From NCBI GenBank assembly GCA_024235835.1, contig JACKLQ010000002.1, positions 62,001 through 126,000 on the forward strand: a stretch of DNA of 64,000 bases, in the 5' to 3' direction. This DNA comes from Thiobacillus sp. (GTDB lineage Bacteria > Pseudomonadota > Gammaproteobacteria > Burkholderiales > Thiobacillaceae). The translations under genes and the position numbers were made by a program. A model generated the notes under the pieces. It was given only the letters and a program-made list of their open reading frames with translations. It ran no database searches and was not told where the DNA came from. Of the stretch, positions 41,974-49,759 are shown piece after piece; the first letter of the stretch is position 1, and every line of letters begins with the position of its first letter.

Positions 41974-42450
41974 TTATTCGCGCCAGGCGCTGAATACATA
42001 ACCCGTCTTGGCCGCCTGCTCGGCATGGCAGGCGAAGCAGGCACCCTTGGCCTGGCTGCCCACTGCCCGTTGCTTCGGGTCGCCCTTGGCGAATCCCTCG
42101 AAGCCCCAGCCACCGGTGTCCTTGAAGCGCCGGGCATCACGCTGCATCACGCCGACGATCTTGCGCGGCCCTTCGGCGATGGCGCTACCGGCCTTGTCCA
42201 CCTCCAGCAGGTCGAACACGATCACCGCGCCGTCCGGAAATTTGCCACTCCGGTAGCCCTTCAGGGCGCGGTCGTTGGCGTAGATGTGGTGCAGGCCGCC
42301 AAAGGTCTCGTGCAGGGGATGGCCGGGCTCCAGGATCAGGCTCTTTACGTGGGACCAGTTCCGGTAGCCGAGGGGATAGTCCACGCCGGCACTACCCGCA
42401 TAGGTGGCGGTGGCGGTGGTCAGGCTCAGGGCAAGTAGCAGGGTTTTCAT
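41974..42450 (-). CDS. Cytochrome P460-family haem protein
   Basis: The ATG at 42450 (GAGGAAC upstream) gives 158 residues with a signal peptide (to about TATYA). The P460 family pattern is visible as YRNWSHVKSLI near the start, MQRDARRFKDTGGWGFEGF, and the haem site CFACH near the end. It could act in nitrogen-oxide or hydroxylamine chemistry, or just electron transfer. It is divergent from a MarR gene with TATCGAT boxes between. Confidence 0.85.
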   Translation of the reverse strand: MKTLLLALSLTTATATYAGSAGVDYPLGYRNWSHVKSLILEPGHPLHETFGGLHHIYANDRALKGYRSGKFPDGAVIVFDLLEVDKAGSAIAEGPRKIVGVMQRDARRFKDTGGWGFEGFAKGDPKQRAVGSQAKGACFACHAEQAAKTGYVFSAWRE

Positions 42451-42478
42451 GTTCGGGTTCCTCTCGAAGATGGGGTCA

Positions 42479-42548
42479 TATCGATCCATTTGGTATCGAT
42501 ACGATACTTATAGGGAGGAGGTTCTGATTTGTCAATCAAGTATCGATC
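42479..42548. promoter_or_regulatory. Three TATCGAT boxes between P460 and marR genes
   Basis: TATCGATCC (42479-42487), the perfect palindrome GTATCGATAC (42493-42502) and GTATCGATC (42540-42548) flank the shared promoter region. They are probable operators of the MarR protein, controlling itself and the P460 gene. Confidence 0.6.
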
Positions 42549-42563
42549 CGCTACATTAAACCC

Positions 42564-43139
42564 ATGAGCAATGACATCCTGCGCATCCTGGAATTGGCCG
42601 AACGCCTGGGCAATCTAGCGGAGGCCCACCTGAAGACCGTGGCGGCGACGCACAGCCTGCTCCCCGTGCATGCGCGCATCCTTCTCTATCTGGCCAACGC
42701 CAACCGCTACTCCAACACGCCCCAGGCGGTGAGCGACTATCTGGGCCTGACCAAGGGCACTGTGTCGCAGAGCCTGATCCTGCTGGAGAGCAAGGGCTTC
42801 CTCGCACGGGGGGCGGATGACAGGGATGGCCGGGTGGTGCGCCTGGCCCTGACCGAGGCCGGCCTGTCCCTGGTGAAGGCGGTGGAGCAGGCGGGCGCCG
42901 AGCGCTTCCAGACCGCCGCCAGGAGCCTGCCCAAGGGGCTGCTGGATGGCTTGACCGGCATGCTGCGCCGCTTGCAGCTCGCGGAAGGGCGGAAGAGCTT
43001 CGGCGTGTGCCGCACCTGCCGTCACCACCTCGCGGAAGGTCTCGGCCAGTGGCGTTGCGGCCTCACCGGCGAGACGTTGACGGTGGGGGACCGAGAGCGC
43101 ATCTGTCGCGAACACGAGCCAGCCGGAGACCCGGCATAG
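42564..43139 (+). CDS. MarR-family regulator with a cysteine-rich C-terminal extension
   Basis: The 191-residue protein has a MarR winged helix (YLGLTKGTVSQSLILLESKG, RDGRVVRLALT) plus about 50 extra residues with CRTCRHH, WRCGLTG and ICREHE. That pattern could bind zinc or an iron-sulfur cluster, or sense oxidants. MarR proteins usually end near residue 145. It probably controls the divergent P460 cytochrome gene. Confidence 0.87.
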   Translation: MSNDILRILELAERLGNLAEAHLKTVAATHSLLPVHARILLYLANANRYSNTPQAVSDYLGLTKGTVSQSLILLESKGFLARGADDRDGRVVRLALTEAGLSLVKAVEQAGAERFQTAARSLPKGLLDGLTGMLRRLQLAEGRKSFGVCRTCRHHLAEGLGQWRCGLTGETLTVGDRERICREHEPAGDPA

Positions 43140-43266
43140 CCCGCGAAAAGGGGTTCGTCATGGTGGTCCATGCATGCTGTTAAGGATGACGGCATGTATG
43201 TTGTCAGGATTGACCCATCAGAACGACCAATCCACGAGCAAGCAATGCAATTGGACGGGAGCCGAC

Positions 43267-43620
43267 ATGGCCCACATCACCCTTTCGGATAAAACACTTG
43301 AAATTCGCCTCAGCCCCGCGGCGGAGCGCGCCCTGGCCGCCCGCGCCACGCCCTTGCTGGCGGAGATGGAACTGCTGTTCTCCTGCCTGATCCGCAAGCG
43401 GGTGCGCTTCAGTGAGCAGGTCGCAGACGACGCCACCCTGGCATCGGAGCGGCTTGCCGTGCGCTTCCGTCCGGTGATGACCCGGGTGTGCAACGTGGCG
43501 GAGGTGGGCGGCACGCCGCCCCTGGATGATTTTCCCATTGCTGATCCCAAGCCCTATGTGCCCCGCTGGCTGTCCATTGATTTCCGCAAGGGCGCCTGGA
43601 CAGGCGACTTTGGCTACTGA
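43267..43620 (+). CDS. Protein of unknown function
   Basis: The ATG has GGGAG upstream and gives 117 residues (MAHITLSDKTLEIRLSP...). There is no signal peptide. One cysteine (LLFSCLIRKRVRF) and a basic middle suggest a soluble cytoplasmic protein. It is followed 15 bp later by a thioredoxin-like gene; the pair may be an operon. No family is recognised. Confidence 0.7.
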   Translation: MAHITLSDKTLEIRLSPAAERALAARATPLLAEMELLFSCLIRKRVRFSEQVADDATLASERLAVRFRPVMTRVCNVAEVGGTPPLDDFPIADPKPYVPRWLSIDFRKGAWTGDFGY

Positions 43621-43635
43621 TTCCCGGAGAATGCC

Positions 43636-44028
43636 ATGCAATGGCTGATCACTATCGTGGGGGGCCTGGTGGCTCTGCTGGTCCTGAGCCAATTCCTGGC
43701 CTTGCGGCGGGCAAAGCGCAGCGAGGGCAGCCCCGCACCGGATACTTCCGCCGTGGATGGCCCCGCCCAGAGGGAAAGCCGGCGGCTGTATTACTTCTTC
43801 GCACCCCATTGCGGCCCTTGCCGGGCCATGGCCCCCGTGGTGGACCGGCTGCGCGGCGACCACCCCAATCTCATCAAGATCAACGTGGCGGAATCGGCGC
43901 CACTGGCGCGGGCGTTCGGCATTGCCGCCACGCCCAGCTTCGTACTGGTGGAGGACGGCCTCATCCGCCAGGTGCGCCTGGGCGGTCAGAGTGAGAAGCA
44001 ACTGTTGAGCATGCTCCAGGGGAATTGA
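43636..44028 (+). CDS. Membrane-anchored thioredoxin-like protein
   Basis: The 130-residue protein has one N-terminal membrane helix (ITIVGGLVALLVLSQFLAL), a short linker and a thioredoxin domain with active site CGPC (HCGPCRAMAP) and the cis-proline region ATPSFVLVEDG. The membrane topology would place the domain in the periplasm or cytoplasm; the positive stretch RRAKRS after the helix favours the cytoplasmic side. Confidence 0.88.
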   Translation: MQWLITIVGGLVALLVLSQFLALRRAKRSEGSPAPDTSAVDGPAQRESRRLYYFFAPHCGPCRAMAPVVDRLRGDHPNLIKINVAESAPLARAFGIAATPSFVLVEDGLIRQVRLGGQSEKQLLSMLQGN

Positions 44029-44211
44029 ACCTAGTAGACCTCAGCGCCCCTGCCCGGCAACCGGCGGCGCTGGTGGGCCGGGCTGGGGGCCAGGATGCGC
44101 TCCACTTGATGGAGTAGAAAAATACCCCTCACCGCGTCAGGAATTCGCGCTTGGTACGACCAAGAAACAGCGGCGGGCCATCGTTCCGCCCGTAACCATA
44201 AGGAGATTGAC

Positions 44212-44502
44212 ATGAGCGCGACAGCAAAAGCCGGAAAGCAGGCGACCGGCAAGAAGACCGAAGCCAAGAGGGAGCCCGATGACTTCGACGCCATGGTGGC
44301 CGAGGCGGCCTATTACCTGGCGGAACAGCGCGGGTTTTGTCCGGGATGCGAACTGGATGACTGGCTGGCCGCCGAGGCCCGGGTACGGGCCCAGGCAGGC
44401 GTCGATCTGAGCGCCCCCAGGGCCGGGCTGCGCCCAGCCCGCCCCCCGAGGGGGTCAAGTAAACTCGGGGCGGCCCTTCGTTTACTTGAGAGCGGTGACT
44501 GA
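44212..44502 (+). CDS. DUF2934 protein whose C-terminus is encoded by a dispersed repeat
   Basis: A basic N-terminus (KAGKQATGKKTEAKREPDD) leads to the DUF2934 core VAEAAYYLAEQRGFCPGC, then DWLAAEARV. From about residue 67 the frame runs into the 86-bp repeat at 44407-44492, giving SAPRAGLRPARPPRGSSKLG and after. The normal DUF2934 stop was probably lost. It is 96 residues long. Confidence 0.75.
   Translation: MSATAKAGKQATGKKTEAKREPDDFDAMVAEAAYYLAEQRGFCPGCELDDWLAAEARVRAQAGVDLSAPRAGLRPARPPRGSSKLGAALRLLESGD
44407..44492 (+). repeat. 86-bp dispersed hairpin repeat, copy B (inside a coding region)
   Basis: 83 of 86 positions match copy A (41455-41540), in the same orientation, with the same 10-bp stem and 15-nt loop. 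It forms the last third of the DUF2934 gene and ends 10 bp before its stop. Confidence 0.85.
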
Positions 44503-44567
44503 GCACACCTCTTGAACCTGGCTTGAACCCGCGCGCAGCCAGCCCGCCGCCAGAGATAGGAATCCAC

Positions 44568-46598
44568 GTGGAACAGGCCCTGCCCCAATCCATCCATTTC
44601 GGCCGCGAGGTCTGCAACGACCTTGCCCAGGCCGAGCGCCGGGAATGGTGGCTCGCCAACGGTCTGGGGGGCTATGCCGCCGGCACCGTGGCGGGCACCC
44701 TCACGCGCCGCTACCACGGCTTGCTGGTGGCCCCGGAACCCGGCGGCTCGCCAGGCCGCCGCCTGGTGTTCGCCCGGGCCGAGGCCACGCTGATGCTTGG
44801 GGAACGGGCGATCCCCTTGTTCACCAACCGCTGGGCGAGTGGTGCTCTGGAACCCCTCGGCCATCTCCATCTGGAGTCCTTCCGCCTGGACGGCCGTCTG
44901 CCGGTGTGGCGCTATAGGGTGGGGGACACCCGCCTGGAGGCGCGCATCTGGATGGAGGCGGGGGCCAACACGACCTACCTGGCCTGGCGCCTGCTGGCGG
45001 AGCCGGGCCATGGCGCCCACCCCAGGTTGCAGGTGCGGCTGCTGGCCAACCACCGGAACCATCATGGCGAGACCCACGCGGGGGCATTCGAGCCGGCTAT
45101 CCACCATTCGGACCACGAACTTGAAGTGGATTTTGGCGACGGCGTGGCCCTGCGCTTTCGCAGCCGTTGCGGGCGCATCAGCGCCGAGAAGACCTGGATC
45201 GAGCGCTTCCACTTGCAGGAGGAGGCGCGGCGCGGTCTGCCGGACAGGGACGACCTCCTGTGGGTGGGCACGGTGGACCTGCCCCTTCATGCCGGCGAGT
45301 GGGTGGGTTTTGTCGCCTCCACGGAACGGGATATTTCTCCTTATCTGGGCGAGGCCCTGCACCAGCGCCAGCACCAGGACGCCAGCCTTCTGCGCATGGC
45401 CAAGGTGCGGAACGGCTGCCTGTCCGGCGCCCCCGCCTGGATAGATCAGCTGGTGCTGGCCGCCAGCGGCTTCCTGGTGGATTGGCCGTTGCAACGCGGG
45501 CAACGCCGGGGCGGGATGATCGCCGGCTATCCCTGGTTCGGTGAGTGGGGGCGGGACACCTTCATCGCCTTGCCGGGGCTGACCTTGCCATTCCATCGCC
45601 ACGAGGAGGCACGCCACATCCTGGAAGGCTGGGCTGCCCACCTGGACGACGGCCACCTGCCCAACCATTTCCCAGAGGATGGGGCCTCTCCGGCCTACAA
45701 CTCGGCGGATGCCGCCTTGTGGTACCTGGAGGCCTGGCGGGCCTACCTGGAAGCCAGCCGCGACCTGGACGCCCTGCGCCGCTGCTGGCCCAGGCTGGCG
45801 GATATCGCCGGGGCCTATGGGCGCGGCACCCGCCATGGCATCCGCCTGGACCCGGCGGACGGCTTGCTGGTCTGCGGCGCGCCCGATACCCAGCTCACCT
45901 GGATGGACGCCCGGGTGGACGGCCATCCCGTCACCCCCCGGGCGGGCAAGCCGGTGGAGATCAACGCCCTCTGGTTCAACGCCCTCCTGAGCCTGGCGGG
46001 CTTCGCCCGGCTGCTGGAGGAGGACCCGACACCCTTCGAAACCCTGGCGGAACAGGCCCGGGCAGGCTTCCGGCGCTTCATCCGGCCCGACGGCCTGGGG
46101 TTGTATGACGTGATCGGCGGCCCCGAAGGCGATGATGGCCGCATCCGCCCCAACCAGATCTTCGCCGTTTCCCTGCATCACACGCCCCTGGCGGCCGAGA
46201 ACCAGGCCCGGGTGGTGGCGGTGGTGGGCGAACGCCTGCTCACCTCCTACGGTCTGCGCACCCTGGACCCGGAGCACCCGGATTACCGGCCCCGCTACGA
46301 AGGCGGCGTGGCAGCGCGGGACGGCGCCTACCACCAGGGCCCGGCCTGGGCCTGGCTGCTGCCCCATTACGCCATGGCCGCGTACAAGGTCACCGGTGAC
46401 GCTGGGGCCGCCCAGGCCCTGCTGGAGCCCTTCTCCGACCATCTGCCGGACGCCGGCCTGGGCACGGTAAGCGAACTGTTCGACGCGGAACCGCCCCATA
46501 CGCCCCGGGGCGCCCCCGCCCAGGCCTGGTCCGTGGCCAGTGTGTTGCAGGTCTGGTGCGAACTGGAACGCGCCGGACAAGAGGCTCGCCATGGCTAG
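44568..46598 (+). CDS. Amylo-alpha-1,6-glucosidase (glycogen-debranching type)
   Basis: The GTG at 44568 has AGGA upstream and gives 676 residues. An N-terminal GDE_N domain (WWLANGLGGYAAGTVAGTLT, RRYHGLLVAPEP) leads to an (alpha/alpha)6 catalytic domain (AGYPWFGEWGRDTFIALPGL) with the DAxLWYLEAW segment. It cleaves alpha-1,6 branches of glycogen-like glucans. The downstream glycosidase gene starts 8 bp before this one ends, so they are coupled. Confidence 0.92.
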   Translation: MEQALPQSIHFGREVCNDLAQAERREWWLANGLGGYAAGTVAGTLTRRYHGLLVAPEPGGSPGRRLVFARAEATLMLGERAIPLFTNRWASGALEPLGHLHLESFRLDGRLPVWRYRVGDTRLEARIWMEAGANTTYLAWRLLAEPGHGAHPRLQVRLLANHRNHHGETHAGAFEPAIHHSDHELEVDFGDGVALRFRSRCGRISAEKTWIERFHLQEEARRGLPDRDDLLWVGTVDLPLHAGEWVGFVASTERDISPYLGEALHQRQHQDASLLRMAKVRNGCLSGAPAWIDQLVLAASGFLVDWPLQRGQRRGGMIAGYPWFGEWGRDTFIALPGLTLPFHRHEEARHILEGWAAHLDDGHLPNHFPEDGASPAYNSADAALWYLEAWRAYLEASRDLDALRRCWPRLADIAGAYGRGTRHGIRLDPADGLLVCGAPDTQLTWMDARVDGHPVTPRAGKPVEINALWFNALLSLAGFARLLEEDPTPFETLAEQARAGFRRFIRPDGLGLYDVIGGPEGDDGRIRPNQIFAVSLHHTPLAAENQARVVAVVGERLLTSYGLRTLDPEHPDYRPRYEGGVAARDGAYHQGPAWAWLLPHYAMAAYKVTGDAGAAQALLEPFSDHLPDAGLGTVSELFDAEPPHTPRGAPAQAWSVASVLQVWCELERAGQEARHG

Positions 46599-49293
46599 CC
46601 ACGACAATCCGGAACGCGCCCGCCTGGAGGCCCAGCGGCAAGGCCGGGAGAACTGGCGCCTGTGGGGACCTTATCTGTCCGAGCGGGCCTGGGGCACGGT
46701 GCGGGAGGATTATTCCGCCGAGGGCGCTGCCTGGGAGTACTTCGGTTTCGACCAGGCCCACGCCCGGGCCTTCCGCTGGAGCGAGGATGGCATCGCCGGC
46801 ATCTGCGACGAGGAACAGCGCCTGGTCTTCGCCCTGTCTCTGTGGAACGGCTGCGACCCCATCCTGAAGGAGCGCCTCTTCGGCCTCACCGGCAACCAGG
46901 GCAACCACGGCGAGGACGTGAAGGAATGCTACTTCCACCTGGACGCCACCCCCACCGCCAGCTGGCTGCGCTACCTGTACAAGTACCCCCAGGGCGAGTT
47001 CCCCTACCGCTGGCTGGTGGAGGAAAACGCCCGCCGCACTCGCGCCGATCCGCCGGTGACCCTGCACGACGCCGGCGCCTTCGTGGACGACCGATACTGG
47101 GACGTGGAGGTGCGCTACGCCAAGGCGGGACCGGAGCAGATACTGATCCGCCTGTTCGCTGCAAACCGGGGGCCGAAACCAGCCAACATCTGGCTATTAC
47201 CCAGCCTATGGTTCCGCAATACATGGAACTGGGGCGACGGCGGAGAACGGCCGGTCCTGCGCGAAATCCCCGCGCCCCAGGGCGCGGTATGGGCGGTGCG
47301 GGCAGACCATCCCAGCCTGGGTACCTGCTACCTGTATGGCCGGCGCCAAGCGGAACGCCTGTTCACCGACAACGAGACCAACACCCAGGCCTTGTGGGGC
47401 CAACCCAACGCCCACCCGTACACCAAGGATGCCTTCCACCGCTACCTGGTCCACGGCGAGACCGCCGCCGTCAATCCGGAGCGCTCGGGCAGCAAGTTCA
47501 CCGCCAGCCACCGGCTCACCGTAGCCCCCGGCGAAACCGCCATGACCGGCATGGTGCTGTCCCGTGCCCCCATGGATGCGCCCTTCGCCCGCTGGGAAGC
47601 CACCTTCTCCCTGCGCCATGCCGAGGCCACGGTGTTCTACGACACCCTGCTGCCCCACGCCAACACCGAGGACCACCGCATCCTGCGCCAGGCCCTGGCG
47701 GGCATGGTGTGGAGCAAGCAGTTCTTCCACTACGACGTGGCCCGCTGGCTGGACGGCGACGGCCACGCGCCACCGGCGGCGCGCAAGTCAGGCCGCAACC
47801 GCCACTGGCGCCATTTCCGGATGAAGGCGGTGGTGTCCATGCCGGACAAGTGGGAATACCCCTGGTTCGCCGCCTGGGACCTGGCCTTCCATGCCTCGGC
47901 CCTGGCCCTGGTGGATCTGGACTTTGCCAAGGACCAGATCGAACTGCTGCTGCGGGACAACGCCCTGCACCCCAACGGCCTGATCCCCGCCTACGAGTGG
48001 GCCTTCGGCGACGCCAACCCGCCGGTGCACGCCTGGGCGGCCCTGAAGCTTTACCGGGCCGAGCGGGTTCAGCGAGGCACGGAAGACCGGGGTTTCCTCA
48101 AGCGGGTGCTGCACAAGCTGCTGCTCAACTACGCCTGGTGGATCAACCGCAAGGACAGCGACGGCCACAACGTGTTCGAGGGCGGCTTCATGGGCCTGGA
48201 CAACATCTCCGTGTTCGACCGCTCCCAACCCCTGCCGCCCGGCTTTCATCTCAAGCAGGCGGACGCCACCGGCTGGATGGCCATGTATGCCCTGAACCTG
48301 ACCCTCATGGCCCTGGAAATCACGGTGGAAGACCCGGCCTACGAGGAAATCGCCATCCAGTGCTACATGCAGTTCATGAACATCGCCGCCGGGATTGCTG
48401 GAAAAAGCGCCGGCCACGGCGACGGCGGCATTGCACTGTGGGACGAGGCGGACGGTTTTTACAAGGACCTGCTGCTGGGGCCGGACGGTGGGCAACGCCG
48501 CATCGACGTGTTCTCCTGGGTGGGCATCATTCCCCTGTTCGCCTGCGAGGTGGTGGACAAGCGCCTGCTGGAGGCCGCGCCCCGCTTCGCCGCCCGCCTG
48601 GCCGAACACGGCGGCGGCGGCTTCGACGGCCACGTGGTGTGCGCCTGCCCGGTGCATGAAAACACACGCGGCGAGCATTTGCTGTCCCTGGCCGATCCGG
48701 ACAAGCTGGCGCGCATCCTGGCTCGGGTGCTGGATGAAAACGAATTCCTCTCCCCTTACGGCGTGCGCGGCGTCTCCAAGCATCACGCCAGCCACCAGGA
48801 CCTGGTCGAGTTGCCCGGTATCGGCCGGGTGCGCATGGAATACGAGCCTGGCGAGTCCCGCAACGGCCTGTTCGGCGGCAATTCCAACTGGCGCGGCCCG
48901 GTGTGGCTGCCACTGAACTACCTGCTCATCCAGTCCGTGGAGAAGTACTACCGCTTCCTGGGCGCCGGTTTCACCGTGTCCGCCCCCTGTCTGGACGGCC
49001 GTGGGGCCAGCCTGAAGGAAGTGGCCAACCTGCTGGCCGAGCGCCTGGTGGACCTGTTCCGGCGCGGTCCGGAGGGGCGCATCCCCGCCTATGCGCCGGA
49101 TTCCCCCTTGCAGCGGGATCCCCACTGGCGCGACCTGCACTTGTTCCACGAATACTTCCACGGCGACACCGGCCAGGGGCTGGGCGCCAGCCATCAGACC
49201 GGCTGGACCGCGCTGATCGCAAACCTGGTGTTCCGGCGCTATCGGGAAGACATTCCCGAATACTGGAAATCCCCCACCGTTACTTCCCCCTAG
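46591..49293 (+). CDS. GH63-like glucosidase (MGH1-like family)
   Basis: The 900-residue protein resembles the MGH1-like/GH63 family: NGCDPILKERLFGLTGNQGN and HGEDVKECYFHLDATPTASW near the N-terminus, WEYPWFAAWDLAFHASALAL and the C-terminal NSNWRGPVWLPLNYLLIQS. Related enzymes hydrolyse alpha-glucosidic bonds of glucosylglycerate-type or other glucosides. It is translationally coupled to the debranching enzyme, so it probably acts on its products or on a compatible solute. Confidence 0.88.
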   Translation: MASHDNPERARLEAQRQGRENWRLWGPYLSERAWGTVREDYSAEGAAWEYFGFDQAHARAFRWSEDGIAGICDEEQRLVFALSLWNGCDPILKERLFGLTGNQGNHGEDVKECYFHLDATPTASWLRYLYKYPQGEFPYRWLVEENARRTRADPPVTLHDAGAFVDDRYWDVEVRYAKAGPEQILIRLFAANRGPKPANIWLLPSLWFRNTWNWGDGGERPVLREIPAPQGAVWAVRADHPSLGTCYLYGRRQAERLFTDNETNTQALWGQPNAHPYTKDAFHRYLVHGETAAVNPERSGSKFTASHRLTVAPGETAMTGMVLSRAPMDAPFARWEATFSLRHAEATVFYDTLLPHANTEDHRILRQALAGMVWSKQFFHYDVARWLDGDGHAPPAARKSGRNRHWRHFRMKAVVSMPDKWEYPWFAAWDLAFHASALALVDLDFAKDQIELLLRDNALHPNGLIPAYEWAFGDANPPVHAWAALKLYRAERVQRGTEDRGFLKRVLHKLLLNYAWWINRKDSDGHNVFEGGFMGLDNISVFDRSQPLPPGFHLKQADATGWMAMYALNLTLMALEITVEDPAYEEIAIQCYMQFMNIAAGIAGKSAGHGDGGIALWDEADGFYKDLLLGPDGGQRRIDVFSWVGIIPLFACEVVDKRLLEAAPRFAARLAEHGGGGFDGHVVCACPVHENTRGEHLLSLADPDKLARILARVLDENEFLSPYGVRGVSKHHASHQDLVELPGIGRVRMEYEPGESRNGLFGGNSNWRGPVWLPLNYLLIQSVEKYYRFLGAGFTVSAPCLDGRGASLKEVANLLAERLVDLFRRGPEGRIPAYAPDSPLQRDPHWRDLHLFHEYFHGDTGQGLGASHQTGWTALIANLVFRRYREDIPEYWKSPTVTSP

Positions 49294-49302
49294 AGATGAA
49301 CC

Positions 49303-49743
49303 ATGAGAAACACGCTTTCCATCCTGCTGTTGGCCCTGCTGCCCCTGTCCACCGGCGCCGACGATTCCGGCCTGGCCAGCCGCCCCAGTCCCTATCCGGT
49401 GGCGGAGACCCTGGATCGTCTGGAGGCCGTGCTAAAAACCAAGGGCATCAAGGTCTTCGCCCGCATCGACCATGCCGCCGAGGCCCGCTCAGCGGGCCTG
49501 TCGCTGCGGCCCATGCAGTTGCTGGTCTTCGGCCATCCCAAGGTGGGCACACCCCTGATGCAGGCCGTGCCCACCGTCGGCCTGGACCTGCCCATGAAAG
49601 CCCTGGCCTGGCAGGACGAGGGCGGCCGTACCCTGGTGACCTGGAACAGCCCGGAATGCCTCATCGGCCGGCACGGCCTGGACCCGGACCAGGGCAAGCC
49701 TCTGGCGGCGGTGGGCGGGTTGATCGACGCGGCTTTGAAGTAA
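49303..49743 (+). CDS. Secreted DUF302-domain protein
   Basis: The 146-residue protein has a signal peptide (to about PLSTGA) and one DUF302 domain: VAETLDRLEAVLKTKGIKVF, LLVFGHPKVGTPLMQAVPTV and MKALAWQDEGG. Unlike the two other DUF302 proteins here it lacks the conserved cysteine pair. A group II intron ends 17 bp downstream. Confidence 0.85.
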   Translation: MRNTLSILLLALLPLSTGADDSGLASRPSPYPVAETLDRLEAVLKTKGIKVFARIDHAAEARSAGLSLRPMQLLVFGHPKVGTPLMQAVPTVGLDLPMKALAWQDEGGRTLVTWNSPECLIGRHGLDPDQGKPLAAVGGLIDAALK

Positions 49744-49759
49744 TCCTTCAGCAATCGGG

